NCBI GenBank assembly: GCA_035582835.1
Contig: JAYKAV010002650.1
Span: 297,675-361,674, forward strand
Source of the DNA: Phoebastria nigripes
Lineage: Eukaryota; Chordata; Aves; Procellariiformes; Diomedeidae
DNA: 64,000 nt
Reading direction: 5' to 3'
The notes under the pieces are model-generated. The model saw nothing but the letters and a program-made list of their open reading frames with translations. It was not told where the DNA came from and ran no database searches. Every line of letters starts with the position of its first letter. The stretch's first letter is position 1. Positions 35,411 to 48,200 of the stretch are shown here, one piece after another. The position numbers were made by a program, and so were the translations under genes.

Positions 35411-37429
35411 CTGTTGGAAACCCTGTGATGGGGAAGTCCAAGCTGTTGTCAAGCATCACAGCAAAGAACAGTCTTCAGGAAGGAGCTGAAGAAAAATGGT
35501 AATGTAGTTCTGTCATTAACAATGATGCTCTTCCAAGCGTAGGGGGGTGTTGTGAGAGCGCAGAATCGTTTGCCTGGATATTTAACAAGTAGATGGTGGA
35601 ACCTGGCTTTGGAGGCTGGCCAGAGACAAGTCAACCTCAAAGGCCAAGGAAGAGATCCTAGATTGGTTAAAGAAGGGGCTACAAGGTATCTAGAAGTGAA
35701 GGCAGCTAGTTCATGTTAGATTAGTATAAAAAAAGGAGACAATGGAGGCGTGGAAGGAGTGGTCAAAGTGGAAAGCTAAGAAAATGATATTGCAGTGATG
35801 ATCAGATATCTATTTTGAATCGCCAGCAGTGGGGCAAGAATGTATTTATCAAAGTGAAAGAGATGATTACGAATTAATTTAGATACAAGATCTAGCTAAA
35901 ATTAGACATGAAATTGTAGCCATGTGGGTGGATAGGAAAACCAGTATCTTAGAGGTATAATAAAGAAAACATCTAAAAGATACCAAGTTGTAGAGACCTG
36001 AAGAAAGCCTGAGTCAAAGGTAACACCCACACTACAAGCCTGAATCATAATCAAACAAGCAGTGTTCGCTAGGGGTAGAGAAAGGAAGAAGTGGAATGGG
36101 GTGGTGAGGCTAAGGGTTCTGTTTCAGCCTTCTTGAGTTTGAGCTGATGATAGGACAACCAAAGACATTAGAGATGAAAACCAATATCTTAGTTTATTCA
36201 GGAGAAAAGGAGGAAAACTGTACTTTTTTTTTTATCTGAGTGCCTAAATTTTGCAAATTTTTTTTGTGTGTTTTGGGGCAACAGTCACAGCTTTTTTTTT
36301 TTTTAACTTCTGGTAGTGGCATCGTAAATCCTCACAGCCCTGTCAGGTAGGTAGTGTAGTTGGATACAACCAAAAAATATGGTGATTTTAGGCAAAATTG
36401 TTGTTGATCATGGAATATTTATTGATCGTTCGCAGGGGAAAATGGACCATCCTCTGTGTTTATAGGAGTCCTACTGACGTGCAGGATTTGGAAAAGACTA
36501 AAATGGCTTGAGGGATGCAGGAATGATGTCAAACTGGTGGGCTGTCACATCTTGTGATCCCCAGAATACAGGCAAGTTGGGATAATAAGGAGGAGAGGCA
36601 CAGCTTTTTTGTTAAATTTCCAGTCTAAGCTACAGAACAAGCCACAGTCAACCATGGGGAGGCTACTGTGAATTAGAGAGCTTTGGAGTCTGTGCTGGTT
36701 CCTGGTATAGCCAGAATCTGAGGGGCACAAAGGTAGTTTAAGACCACATTTCTCCATATTCATCTTGGCTACTCCATCTCTTTCACATGCAGAAATCATC
36801 CCTCCTTTGCTATATTGTTTAGTTTTCATTATTACTTATTTACTGTTTTGGTTCCTGAAAGAGTAAATAAAATGACCAAAAAGAAGGAAAGAAAAGAGCC
36901 TAGGATTATTCTAAGCTTGCTTTTATAAGCTGCATGCACGTCTCTGATATGATATGTAGTGGGTCATTTGTGGTTAGGAGCTTACTAGCTTTTACTGGGG
37001 AGGTGGTGATGATGGGATGCATGGGAAAAATGGCAAAGGGAATAGATGGAATGCTGCTGCACGCAATCTCTCTGCTCCTCTCCAATAGATGAAGTTATTC
37101 TTGTATTAAGCATTTGGCTTCTTTGTCTTTGAAGACCAAAGTCTTGTCTCCTTCAAGCTCTGAAACTTAACCAGAGATTTTTTGTTTCGTGTCTTGGCTT
37201 GTAGCAGGGACATGAGATATCATGCAAGACGTGGACCTTGGTGTCTTTATGAAAGCAAGCTGTGGCCTGTGAAAATTTTTGCAACCTCTTAAAGAATATA
37301 TCTAGTGAGGAAAACAAGTAATCGAGAATTTATTTTTAACACCACATGCACTTGGCTTCATATTGAGTTGCAGAAGCCTGATGTTTTCTTGCTTTTCCAG
37401 TGTCCTAGCAAGCAGAGGAGAAATTGGTG

Positions 37430-37590
37430 GTGGGGACAGCATGGAGTAGAAGGCCAAGGGACCACAGGTGCTAATCCCAGCTCTGATACTGGGTGACTAA
37501 CCCTGGGCAAGTCACTTTGCTTCGCAGTTCCCTATCAGTAAAGAACAGGAGGTTAATACTGCTTCTCTCATGTGAAATGCTAGGCTTAGA
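37430..37590 (+). repeat. MIR-type SINE fossil (sense)
   Basis: Diagnostic blocks occur in order: 'ggtgctaatcccagctctga', 'actaaccctgggcaagtcac', 'tttgcttcgcagttccctat', 'cagtaaagaacaggaggtta'. These match the MIR series of AATCCCAGCTCTG, CCTTGGGCAAGTCACTT, TCAGTTTCC and TGTAAAATGGGG. It is an old, inactive element within the 16.1-kb intron. Confidence 0.7.
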
Positions 37591-38139
37591 AGAGCTAGTG
37601 TGTGTCCAGAGCATCCAAGATGTGAGAGCTAAGTGCTCTTACAGAGTCTTTTGTCCTAATATAGCTCCTCTCTGTATTATCACAGAAAGTAGTGATGCCA
37701 GCCAGAGGCTGGGTCTTTCCTTTCCTTGAACCTCCTTGCAATGAGTATTACAGAGCAGGGTTTCCTACGTTTTTACAGTGGGAAGACTGATGCTGTCAAT
37801 CTTACATATATAGGATTTAAAAAAAAAAAAGCTTAATTCACCAGTAAGTTACTTTTCATCTCCAAATGTAATGGGAGACTAGTTCTGGTTAATGTTCTGG
37901 GATTTTTAGAATTTGCTCGCTTGCTTAGAATAAATGGGAAATGTAGTACTATAGTGAGATGAGAACCTGTCATATCTGGGAAAGATAAAAGGGAAGGGGA
38001 AACTCAGGAAAATACTGCTTAGTGTTTTTCTCCCCTATAGGCTATGTGTTATTTACCTTCTTCTGGATCCTCCAAGAGTAGGCATTGGCATACTTCCAGT
38101 CCTACAGCACTTTGCTAAAGTAAAGGATTTTAGACGCTG

Positions 38140-38235
38140 ATGTGGACTCAGGAGATCTGGATTCTCTTCTGTGCCACAGATGCAGGAAAGATGTAGTGTC
38201 TGTATGCCTTATTTTCCAGCCTCTGCAAGAATGCT
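38140..38235 (+). repeat. Possible MIR-type SINE fossil (weak)
   Basis: The 'ggactcaggagatctggatt' and 'ctcttctgtgccacagatgc' blocks resemble the MIR head (GGACTCAGGAGACCTGGGTTC...CTCTGCCAC). The core is poorly preserved, so the call depends on the first 45 bases. Confidence 0.4.
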
Positions 38236-40739
38236 CTTTCTTCCCTTTGCTTTTTCTGTTTGGCTTTTCAGAGTGTGTATTCTCTTCTTTTATGGAGTCA
38301 CTCAGACACACACATACACAGATAGATGGACAGATACAGATATACAGCATTTAGTGGGGATTGTGTAAGCTGTACAGTGATAGTTAGAACTGGTGCAACA
38401 CTTGGAAATGTTTAAACCCCTCTTGTTGGCCTCTTGTTTGGAAATAACATGTGTACTACTACTGTGCCATGTAATGCGCCAGCAAAACATTGGCTTGCAC
38501 AGGGATGGAGGCAGGTGCTGAATTATGCCCTTGTTTAATCGAAAATCTCCTAGTTGGGGGCTATCCTAAAAAAAACCACATCATACTGGAGGGAATAGGG
38601 TTGGCGGGTGAGCAGCTGCAAATCCGAACTCAGAAATCCTAGCCACAACATAACCATGTAGTACTTGTGGAACGATCCCTGCAGCATTTATTTCTTGCAC
38701 TTGATCACTGGGGAGTGTGTTTGTTGTCCTTCTCACTCCTGTCACGTTGGGGGCTTTGTCAGATCAGAATACATTGTCGCTGTGCTTCTCTGTGTCCCTT
38801 GACTTGTCATAGGCACAAATCTTTTTCAAATGTTCTCCCCTGTTCATTTCCATTATTATATCTGGTGCTTCTAGGTGGCAAGCAAAAATGAATAACCTTG
38901 TAAATGCTCCCTGTCTTTCAATTTGTTTTATTTTTCATACAATGTGTCAGTGCATTTTTGTTGAGTGTTTTTAATAAGATGAAGTTGATGAAAATAAATT
39001 GCTTTGCAGTTCCTGCTGTGGGTGACAGAAATGCTGGGTCTGTAATTTTCCAAAACTGTGCATTTGAAACCAGTGTGGAGGGTGTTCTGTATGCCTGTAA
39101 CTGCAATCATCTTTGTAAAATACCTCCCAGGAAAAGAGAGCAGCTAGCAATTTGAATTTTGGGGGCAAGATGCACTGCTGTATCCAGCTTCTGCTGGGCA
39201 CAGTGAGAGAGGGAGCTGTCAAGGAGAATTTTAGGATTGATTCTGTGCCAGGCTTGGGTCTGCCATATAGGATAGTTAGCCAGATCTGTCTCTAGTATGA
39301 GAGGGAGAATGAATTATATAGCAAACCCTCTTACCAGAGTGTCTGTTAGCCAAGGCTTGGAATGTGAGGATTGGGACTTGAAAATGTGGACACCCCAGTG
39401 CCCATGGCTACTGCATATCGGCTTTCTTCTGAGCGGTTCAATTTCTTGCTCAAAAAATGTAATACGGATAAACGGTGATCTCCATATTACCAAGGTGTAC
39501 TCAGTAGACAGTCTGGTAACTACTCATCTCTTCTGAGAGAGAAGGTAACCCACATATTCCAAATGTGATTTTCAAGTCAAGATTCTTCTCTTTTTTTACT
39601 CATTTTAATGAAAAAAAGGTCAATATTACCATATTTCTTGTAACTGTTTCTATTTTGATAAAAATGGCAGAAAATACCATTTTAATTCCCTAAAGTTTAG
39701 AATTTCATTTTGTTGTCCACTTTTTTGTGCTTTTGTAGTACTTAGCTGGCAAGACAATATTAACGTCCATCTCTTACTGCATTCTCTGCTGCATTTCTGT
39801 AAGCCAGGGAAATGCTTTCTCCTTGTGCTGGCTGGGAGCTGACACATGGAAGTCACACAGGAGCTGATGATGGCCCAGGAGCTCAGGTCCCACTTTTGCA
39901 ACTTCAAGGCTAATGCCATTATCATTAAGCCAATTTTACTTTCCTCAGAACAGCTTTTACTCCTTCTGCTGTTCCATCTTTTTGAAAACATTGAAAACGG
40001 GAATAATTAAGCCCCCAAATTCATAATAATCTTCTCCTCTTTCCATTTCAAATACAGAAATTTCCTCCAAGATTATGCTGCTTGAGTAGCAGAAAAGACA
40101 GTATCCTGGACTAATTATTTTCATTGTCCGCTCAAATTTGAAGAGTTGAGTTAATACTGGTAATAAAACTAGCTTGCTCTAAAGCAAAGCATTGAGAGAT
40201 AGGGATCATACTGCACATACAGTTCAGCCTGGTCTGCTGTGCTGTTGGGAGGAGGGGACAGAGAAGTACACTCAAAATTTGGAAAAATATCTAATTCTTG
40301 TTTGCAAGTTTTCTGGTGATGTCTCTCAAACAAACTGCCAAAGGTTTGAATGCCTGTTCACCCTTGCATTGTTGCTTTACAGAAACCACCTTTCAGATCA
40401 CATGCCTTGCTGTGCAACCCTGAAACTCACTTCAAAGGAGTTAGGCAGTAAGGGAGGAGTACAGGTTTCTGCCTCTCTTACAGGGTTTAAACCAGCTAAC
40501 AGAGCTGAAGAACAAAAGTGATTTTTCAGTAAAACTAATAATAATTTGTTGTTTATACTTGTCATTTCAGATTCTGAATAAATAATCTCACTGCATAATT
40601 TCTTCATTATGTATTAGAATAGTATATGCTGGGCAAACAACAAGGAGGCAGTAGAGCACAAAATCACAACGGAGATGGAAAAAGTCCATGGAGATTTCAA
40701 GCAATCCTCTTGCCAATAGACGTCTACTGCTTAGTCCAT

Positions 40740-41330
40740 ATTATATCTGATTTATTTTTAAATGGTTCAGTTGATGGGGTTCCTGCCACTTCTCTGGGGA
40801 AACTATTTCATTCCTGCTATTAGGCAACATTTCCAGAGATTTATATAAAGTTTTCCTCTGCTTGGCTGCCTTTGATTACCCCTACTTACAACAACAAGAC
40901 GGTCCATCCATGGCAAGTCCTTTCCTTCCAGAAGATTTTACTCTTCTCTCTTTGGCTGCCCGGAGTGCTATGTGAGGTCTCAGGTTTCCTCTCTTGCTCC
41001 TAGGTCCCCGTTGTGCTGCATTTATTCACTCAGTGTCACATTTTTCACGTGTGAGTTGCAAGGGTGGGCAGCTACTCCAGCAAATCACTGCTGTTCAGCA
41101 GCAAAAGCTGAAGCCCTTATGTAGGCTGCACACATGTAGTTCTTTTTATCTTTTTTCATAATTTAAACTGTTCACCTTTTTTTTTTTTTTAAATTCCTTC
41201 TAGTTTGTTGACATCTGTCTGCTTCTCAGGTGTCCAAGACAGAACAGTATGTGAGTGCAGCTTTGCCACAGCTGTTTTATAAAGGAACGGTCAGCTTGGT
41301 TAAGGGACCTGAGGCTTCCTAGTACACAGT
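40740..41330 (-). mobile_element. Ancient CR1-type LINE fragment, antisense
   Basis: Two blocks fit the reverse complement of the CR1 3' third. One is 'gttgatggggttcctgccac' then 'ttctctggggaaactatttc' near 40772. The other is 'tagtttgttgacatctgtct' then 'ggtgtccaagacagaac' near 41203-41245, the counterpart of the CCACATCTTTCCTGAAATGTGGTGCCCAGAACTGG part. It is far more diverged than the copy at 33000, so it belongs to an old subfamily. It ends about 340 bp before a BRSK2 exon. Boundaries are uncertain. Confidence 0.5.
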
Positions 41331-41630
41331 CTCACTCCACAGTAGCTTTAAGAGCTGCTGTGAAAGCTTGTACCTGATTATTCTCTTCTTCCTCTCTTGG
41401 TCTTTTGAGTCATTTTTGGCTTCTGGATTAGCTCTCACTATTATATTGAATACTGAATCCAACAGTGGCATGTCTGAAGTTTGCAGAACCCCCGTTAAAA
41501 ATATTAATCACTCCTGATTTTAAAATTCTGATTCTCTTCCACTGTTCTTTCCAGAAGTGTTCTCCTTGACCGCATGTAAATAGAGGTGTTTGTATATAAC
41601 TCTGTGTGTGTGAGGGGGTTGGTGTGATAA

Positions 41631-41807
<177 letters not shown>

Positions 41808-42590
41808 TGAGTACAGCCATTTCCAACAGGAGTTACCTGTTACATAAAAGCACAGAATAAAGGGATCTTATTTCTTGATACTTTTACTTACTGTTAAGTA
41901 ACTGATGTTGTAAAGCTCTAAAAGCATTGTGTAAAGTGCTGACATATTTTTTAATTCTTGGCCGTGTGTGAGACAGTGCGCCAGTCACAGATAGACTTTT
42001 CATGGAGAAGATTGTCCATCATTTCTCACTGGAGGAGAATTCATTCACAGGGAATGCTTTAACCAGGAAAACCAAAACCACCAAGGAAAAGCAGTTTAAT
42101 TTCCATCATTCTTGGGGCACTTGCTAATAACAGAATTACATACACTATATCAAAATAAATCCCTGGAGAATCTTGGGACAATTACAAATACAGCAAAGTC
42201 ATTTTATGGCTTCCTTCAGTTTTTGGAAACCTGCTGGCTTTTGACAACCTTCACTGAGTCCCTTCTAAGCATTTGAGTCATTGTTGCCTTTAATTTCCTT
42301 TCCAGTAGGGAAGAATTTCCTTGATCTGACTGCTGTTGATANTCACTAACTCCATCATATGATTTAACCATCAAATGTGGTTTAACCTGTGCTTTCAGGT
42401 GGTGTTTTAAATTGGACCAGTTTCTCCTTCATCTTAAGCAAGGTTAGGTAATTTAAATTATACTGAAATCAAGTTGTTATAATCAGGCTGAGCAGAGTTT
42501 CTGTATAGCTGCTGACCCATAACTGCCTGCTTATTTCTCAGAAATGCAGCTCCTCGCAGTTAGATTGGTTGGGGTAGACCATTTACATTA

Positions 42591-42624
42591 TGTCTGTGTG
42601 GCTGCTTCTCCATAGCCACAGACA
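42591..42624. repeat. Hairpin-forming inverted repeat, copy 1
   Basis: The left arm TGTCTGTGTGGCT (42591-42603) and right arm AGCCACAGACA (42614-42624) pair with one 2-nt bulge around loop 'gcttctccat'. A related, perfect hairpin follows 103 bp downstream with a similar loop (ttctc), so the two appear to be tandem copies of one unit. Confidence 0.75.
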
Positions 42625-42693
42625 GCCGTAGATTCCCCCCTCCAGGAGGCCGAGGGCCACTGATAGATACTGCAGTAGTTGGATTTGCATAAT

Positions 42694-42727
42694 CACTGTA
42701 TGGTTACTTCTCAGTAACCATACAGTG
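42694..42727. repeat. Perfect 14-bp inverted repeat with 6-nt loop, copy 2
   Basis: The left arm CACTGTATGGTTAC (42694-42707) and right arm GTAACCATACAGTG (42714-42727) are exact reverse complements around TTCTCA. A perfect stem this long in neutral sequence is unusual. It aligns with the hairpin at 42591 (ctgtgtggctgcttctc against ctgtatggttacttctc), suggesting a diverged tandem repeat, with both copies followed by a C-rich patch. Confidence 0.85.
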
Positions 42728-45149
42728 ACTTTCTGTACCCCCAGTTTTGTGCTGAGAACTTGCAAACCAGATGTCCACAGCATAAATGGCCGCAGCAAAA
42801 ATGGATGCCTAAATATTTAACTTGCTCTTCTAGCCCCCTCGCTCTACATCTCTGACTCATTTCAACAGCAAATATTAATCTGAAAGAGAGCATATTTCTA
42901 ATAAATGGAAAGGGAAATAAGAGCCTTTCTTGAGGATATATTAAGAAAAGTATACTGTTAGCAGAAGAGGCAGTTCAAAGGTGGTGGATCTGGGTAAGAA
43001 GGTCCTGAGGACAATGCCTACCTGGCACAGGGAGGGTTACAGCAGTCAGAGAAATTCCCAGAGGAGCCGAGAGCAGGTTGCGTGCCCTGACTAGAGGATC
43101 TAAGTTTTCTCTGTTGGCAGAGACCTCTGACAAGTTTTATTCTGCAAATTCCGCAATTCTTCCTCCCTGCTAATCAACCGGGTTGAGTGATCATGACCTT
43201 CTTTAAATCAGCATAATCCTTGGTATGTTGCACAGCTGTTATTTTTTAGGTACACTGGGCAGCGTAACCACTGGTGGATTGTATACATACATGTTTCTGT
43301 TCCCTACTTGGTATAACACTTAGAGACCCAATCCAAGAAGACTCAAAAATGTTTAAGTACAACTGAAGAGAAATTATTTACTCTTCCAAATGAATATTCC
43401 AGAGAAATATGAATCTCCATTGGGATAGAAGTTTCTATGAAAGCATGCATATATACACATACATACTAGTCCTTTGGGCTTGTGATGGATACCTCTTGAT
43501 ATGGCAGACTTTAATAAACTGAGTGAGGATCATGGTGAGGCTGTCAGACAGACAAGCACCTCTGCAGGTTTAATGATATGTGGAATTTCCAAGGCAGAGT
43601 GCATGTCTCTCTTGAGGAATCCATTCTCCTCTGTTAAACATATTAGATTGTGGGCAGTAGTCTTGTTTAGAAGTAAATCCCCTGTCTCCTTGCCAACTCC
43701 CACTGGACTAGCATCTAGTGCTGAATAAGTTAGCAGTAAATCATAAGCTCTCCCTCCCTCCAGGTCACTCTGAGACTTGTGTGGTCTGTGTTATGTTAGG
43801 CTCTGTGTTGTATTCTGGACAGTTACCATTAAACCCTTTTTGAAAATCAGAGCATGCATAAATATATGTGTGTGCGTGTGTGTGAGTATAAAAGTTAATG
43901 TGCTTTCCTAAGCAATGAAGCCTGACGTTGTCCAGTGAAATGACAAATCATCTCATCAGCCAGGTTATCCAGTTACGACCACGCTGAAAAATGAAGGCTT
44001 CTGCTTTGGTTAATGACTAAATGTGGGTGCCTCTAACCTACTGGCAGAATAGATTGATAGCCTGGTGTCACCAGCCCCGTATCATTGTCCCATCTTCTTC
44101 CTGTACCTCCCAAAACACTGTGAAATATCTGTGGCTTACTTTCACAGCAGTATGTAACCACATTCAGCTTTCACTGCTTAAAATGTATTGATGCACCAGG
44201 ATTCCCGGATCAAAGAATCAGAAAGGATTCCCCAAACCTCCCATCAGTAAAAGGCTTCTGCTGCTACTGTGTGGAGAGATCACCTGTGTCTGAGAGGTGT
44301 TTTCAAACGAGCAGCTCAGACAAGGAAGCAGAATAGGCTTGGAGCTTGAGTCTGTTTGTCTGTTGTTTTAAAAAAGTCTGAGCTTTCTGTTCTTATTTTA
44401 TATAATGGAGACAGTGGGGGAAGATTTGATGTACCTCACTCCAAGGTGCAGTCACTTACAGGGTTTTGTGGTGCAGGTTGGCCACAGGGGAAAGCTTATA
44501 GGTAACCCACAGTAGGGTTCTCTAAGGACTTTTCTGTGTACATAGCACCGTGCTGTGCTAGGGACCCGCAGGCAACCATGGGTGCGAACAGACAGCACCG
44601 TGCAGAGGTGGTTTGCATGGGATCCTGCAAACAGTGTATATCTGTGTTACCTTGCTGCTTTGCCTGAGCTGGCAAGCAGAGCAGTTAGCTCAGTGATGCA
44701 GCATTATTGCTTCTGCTTCCAGCTCTTCCGCTGTGCTAGCTCCAAGGGCTCTGCACCATGCTGCAGTGCCCAGAGCAGACGTGCTCAGCAGTGGTGCAAG
44801 AAATGGCAGAGGAGCCTGGGGTTCCTTGGACATCAGTGTAAGACCATCCTAGCCTAGAAAGTTTTCTTTGGACATAACTGATGTTTTTTTCCTAAGCTGC
44901 CATTCACCTACTGCTGGGTGTCTGCTCTCCTAAATTCAGGGCCTTTAAGATGTCTCAGCTGGGTGTGCCAAATCAATAGTCCCTTTTGAATATCCTGCCT
45001 CCATACTGTGGGAGAGCTCTCAGCTAATTCAGTGCCAGCTATATTTTCTGTCGGAAACAATGTAGGAGCATGTATCAGGGTAGGTTGCAAATCCTTGCTT
45101 TCCTCAGGACGAGTCCCTTTTATCTTGAGCGAGGGAATGCTGCAGCACC

Positions 45150-45235
45150 AACGGAGGGTGGGAGTGGGGCGAGGAGAGCTGGCGGGCGCCTCATTGGCTG
45201 GGTGTGACATCACCGGCAAGAGCTGGGATTGGCAG
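45150..45235. promoter_or_regulatory. Candidate intronic promoter/enhancer: GC-rich block with inverted CCAAT and CRE-like sites
   Basis: A GC-rich stretch (gggcgaggag, ggcgggcgcc) is followed by an inverted CCAAT box (ATTGG, 45193-45197), a CRE/ATF-like site (TGACATCA, 45205-45212) and a second ATTGG (45228-45232). Spacing of NF-Y and CRE-like sites is promoter-like, and the block stands out from its AT-leaning surroundings. There is no obvious TATA box or first exon next to it. The call is motif-based only. Confidence 0.3.
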
Positions 45236-48200
45236 CATGCGTATTTTGTGTGTGTTGGGGTTTTGCTTTGGTCAAGCTCATATTTGGTGTCTGTATCTCA
45301 CAAGCTGACAAATAAAAATATGATTACAGAAAATGCCCTGTGGCAAACCTTATTATGACTTCAGAAATAACAGATAATGCCAATTACTGCACAGGGCAGT
45401 GGTGACATTGAGAGGAAATCCCCTGTGGTAATGAGCAGCAAGATGTTTATTTCATTTTATTTTTATTTTGGTTGGGTTTCATTTGGTGTTTTTTTCCCAA
45501 GCACGCACAAGAGGGGGTTAAGGCAGGTTCTTTATGAATATTGATAAATGACAATTATGAGGGCCCTTTCTCCTTTCATTGCCTGGGGCTGTGCCTGCTT
45601 GAGTACGCACAAGGCTCTTGCTAAAGTGTGTCTGTGTGTGCATGCGTAGGTATGGGGGTGTGTGACTTAGAGGGCTGAGGCAATGAATAAGAGCATTGTT
45701 TGACTTTGCGTTGTGTTCTTCCTGTCAGTGCAGGGGGGAAAAGGCTCCTTATAAAATAACGTTTCAAGATTTCACAGCAGTAGTGCCAAAATCTCTGGTA
45801 TGTTCCCGCAGGCAGGAGCTGCAGAGCACTGTAAGTAAAGGAAGCATGCTTTTAGGGAGAAATGTGGGGTGTCTTCGAGAAATAGAGAAAGCTGAGGAAT
45901 GCCAGATGCCATGTTCTGTCAGATAGTGCCATCCTCCTAGTGACTCCTGCTCTGCCTTGCTTTATTTATAAGGAGCATGCTATAGTGTTCTGCAGGGATG
46001 GTCTGCCGAACACTTAGCAGCAGCTGGACAGCTTGAAATTATTACTCAAGGCCTCCAAATGTGAAACTGGTCTAGAAATTGTGGAATTTAATAAGGTTGG
46101 TTTCTGTTTTGGGNTTTTTTTTCTGGTCCTTGAGTCTTTAGGTTTTCAAGTTTTCTTTCAGACCATCAGAAGTGAGGAAGGTACCTTTTTCCCCTGTTGA
46201 GAGCTGAGATTCACAAGTCATTGCCTGAATCCAGGAGTTTCAGACCTGTGACTGAGACTCACTCTAAAACAGTGAGGAACTTTCAGATTTCCCTTGTACA
46301 GGGAACTGGAGAAAACCCATCAGGTACAGCAGCTGCAATGCCAAAGGCAAAGTTACCAGCTCAGCTAAAGTCAGAGGACATGTATTTTTGTAAGTTTACT
46401 TCTTTATATAAGCCACTGGAAACTCAAAAATGGCATGGTCTTATTGTAAGCATAACCAGGTAACATTCTCTGGCAAGTACAGCAGTGGTGATCAGACCTG
46501 ACAGTCTGTTCTGGCTTTAAAATACATGAATATATGTTTTGAGGCAAGGTTGGTAGGGAAGAGCAATATATTTTAATAGATCAATGGAAATAATTGTTAA
46601 AAAGCAAGCAAGGTTTTATGCACACAAACCCTTCTCTAGGTCTCCTGATATGTTTATAGATGTTGTCCTTTTTCCTAGCTATAACTATATTTATTTGTTC
46701 TGCAGAATTCTGTGAAAACTTACTAAATTTGAGCATAGCAACCATGGCTCTAAACAAAGATTCTTCTGTAGGTAGATACAAGTTACACGTTCGGATCTGA
46801 TTTGCAGAAGCAAGAGAAAAGAAGATGAAAGGCTTTTTCTGCTCAAGAAAATTAAAAATATTGCTTCTCATACTATTAATTATTACTGATAAATTATTTG
46901 CATCACATCAGGCACTTCTAAGAGGCATACTGCAGAACAATTATTCTGTGGTCTGGCCCTTTTGGGATTTTGGGGTCAGTAAGAAAAGCATTTGCAAAGT
47001 AGCCAACAATTTGATTAGTACAAATGACTTGCAACTACTCCAATTAGGAGGTTTTTTGGGTTAGAAATCCATGACCTACAATGAGTTGTCATAGAAACTG
47101 ATATGAACGTTTCAGCTCAAAAATCACTTTAAAATAATGGGTTAGTTCATCATCTCGTGCCAGGTGACATAGCTCCTTTGAATCCAAGATCTGGAGTCTG
47201 TCACTACACCAAAAATCTTCTGTCAACTCTGGGTGACAGGGAGAGAGTGTTTTACTTCTCTTTTTTGTGTATGCTGCAATTGCCTGCAGTACAGATATGG
47301 AGATATTCTCAGAGCAGGAGGACGGACTAGAAAGGCATCGGAGGGATGCTGAATAGCATCACTGTGAGTGACCAGAAAGCAAGTGTGGCCAGTGTGTAAG
47401 TGGGAAGCTGGAGCATGTTAATGCATATGTGTGCCTTTCATTTTCTATGCACCACCTCCAAGAACTGTGCCCATTTCCATGGGACAATTTTTTCAGACCT
47501 CTCTATGTATCCATCTTGTGCTGCAAGGGAATTGTAAAGCCTTTGTTGTAATCTGTAAAAGAGGGATGTTGCGGAGAGTCTGACAGTGTGTGCTTCTCCT
47601 GTCATGGCTTGTTTAATGGCTCCCTTTCACTCACACGCTCTCCCTTCAGGAGCCTCTCCTTCTAGGCTCCTGGAGCTAACTTCTTGCTCTGTTGTCTTGG
47701 TTGAGGAGCTCTGGGCAGTCTGTGGCCACCCTGGATCAGGGTTACACTGACTTCTTCGGCAGTGCTGCATTTCTCTTTCATATTATTTCTCAACATATGC
47801 AGGGCTCAATAGGAGAGTTTGCCGTGTTTGTCACTAAAGAAGCTGCTTGCTTCTCTTCTGATTTTCCAGCCATGTGATAAAGCCCCTACAGCTTTAGAGC
47901 CTTTAGAACAACGAAAGGGTAACGAGTCCTCTGTTCACCTGCAGAGAGAGGAGTTGATGCGGTCATATAAGACATGGAGAGCCAGAGAGATCAGCTGGAA
48001 TGGGACCAAATTAAATGCATTTACTCTGCAATGTTCCATTAATGCCAAGTAATTAGCACATACAGTGGGATTTTTGTTTTATTTTGTTTTGTTTCATTTT
48101 GGCACAAGAGAATTATTTCCAAATATGAATGCATGAGGCTGTCCGGGCTGCTGGGCTCTTAGGTAAATTATAACAAGCCTTCCCTATTCCCATATGTTCC

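Noticed and set aside
35540..36060. Purine-rich, A-rich stretch as the internal part of an ancient transposon
   Set aside because: It follows a MIR-like tail and has a repeat-like texture, but I could not match any block to a family with confidence, so it is left unassigned.
42694..42727. Perfect hairpin as a microRNA precursor
   Set aside because: The stem is only 14 bp with a 6-nt loop, too short for a typical pre-miRNA of about 22 paired bases per arm. It is better explained as a palindromic repeat.
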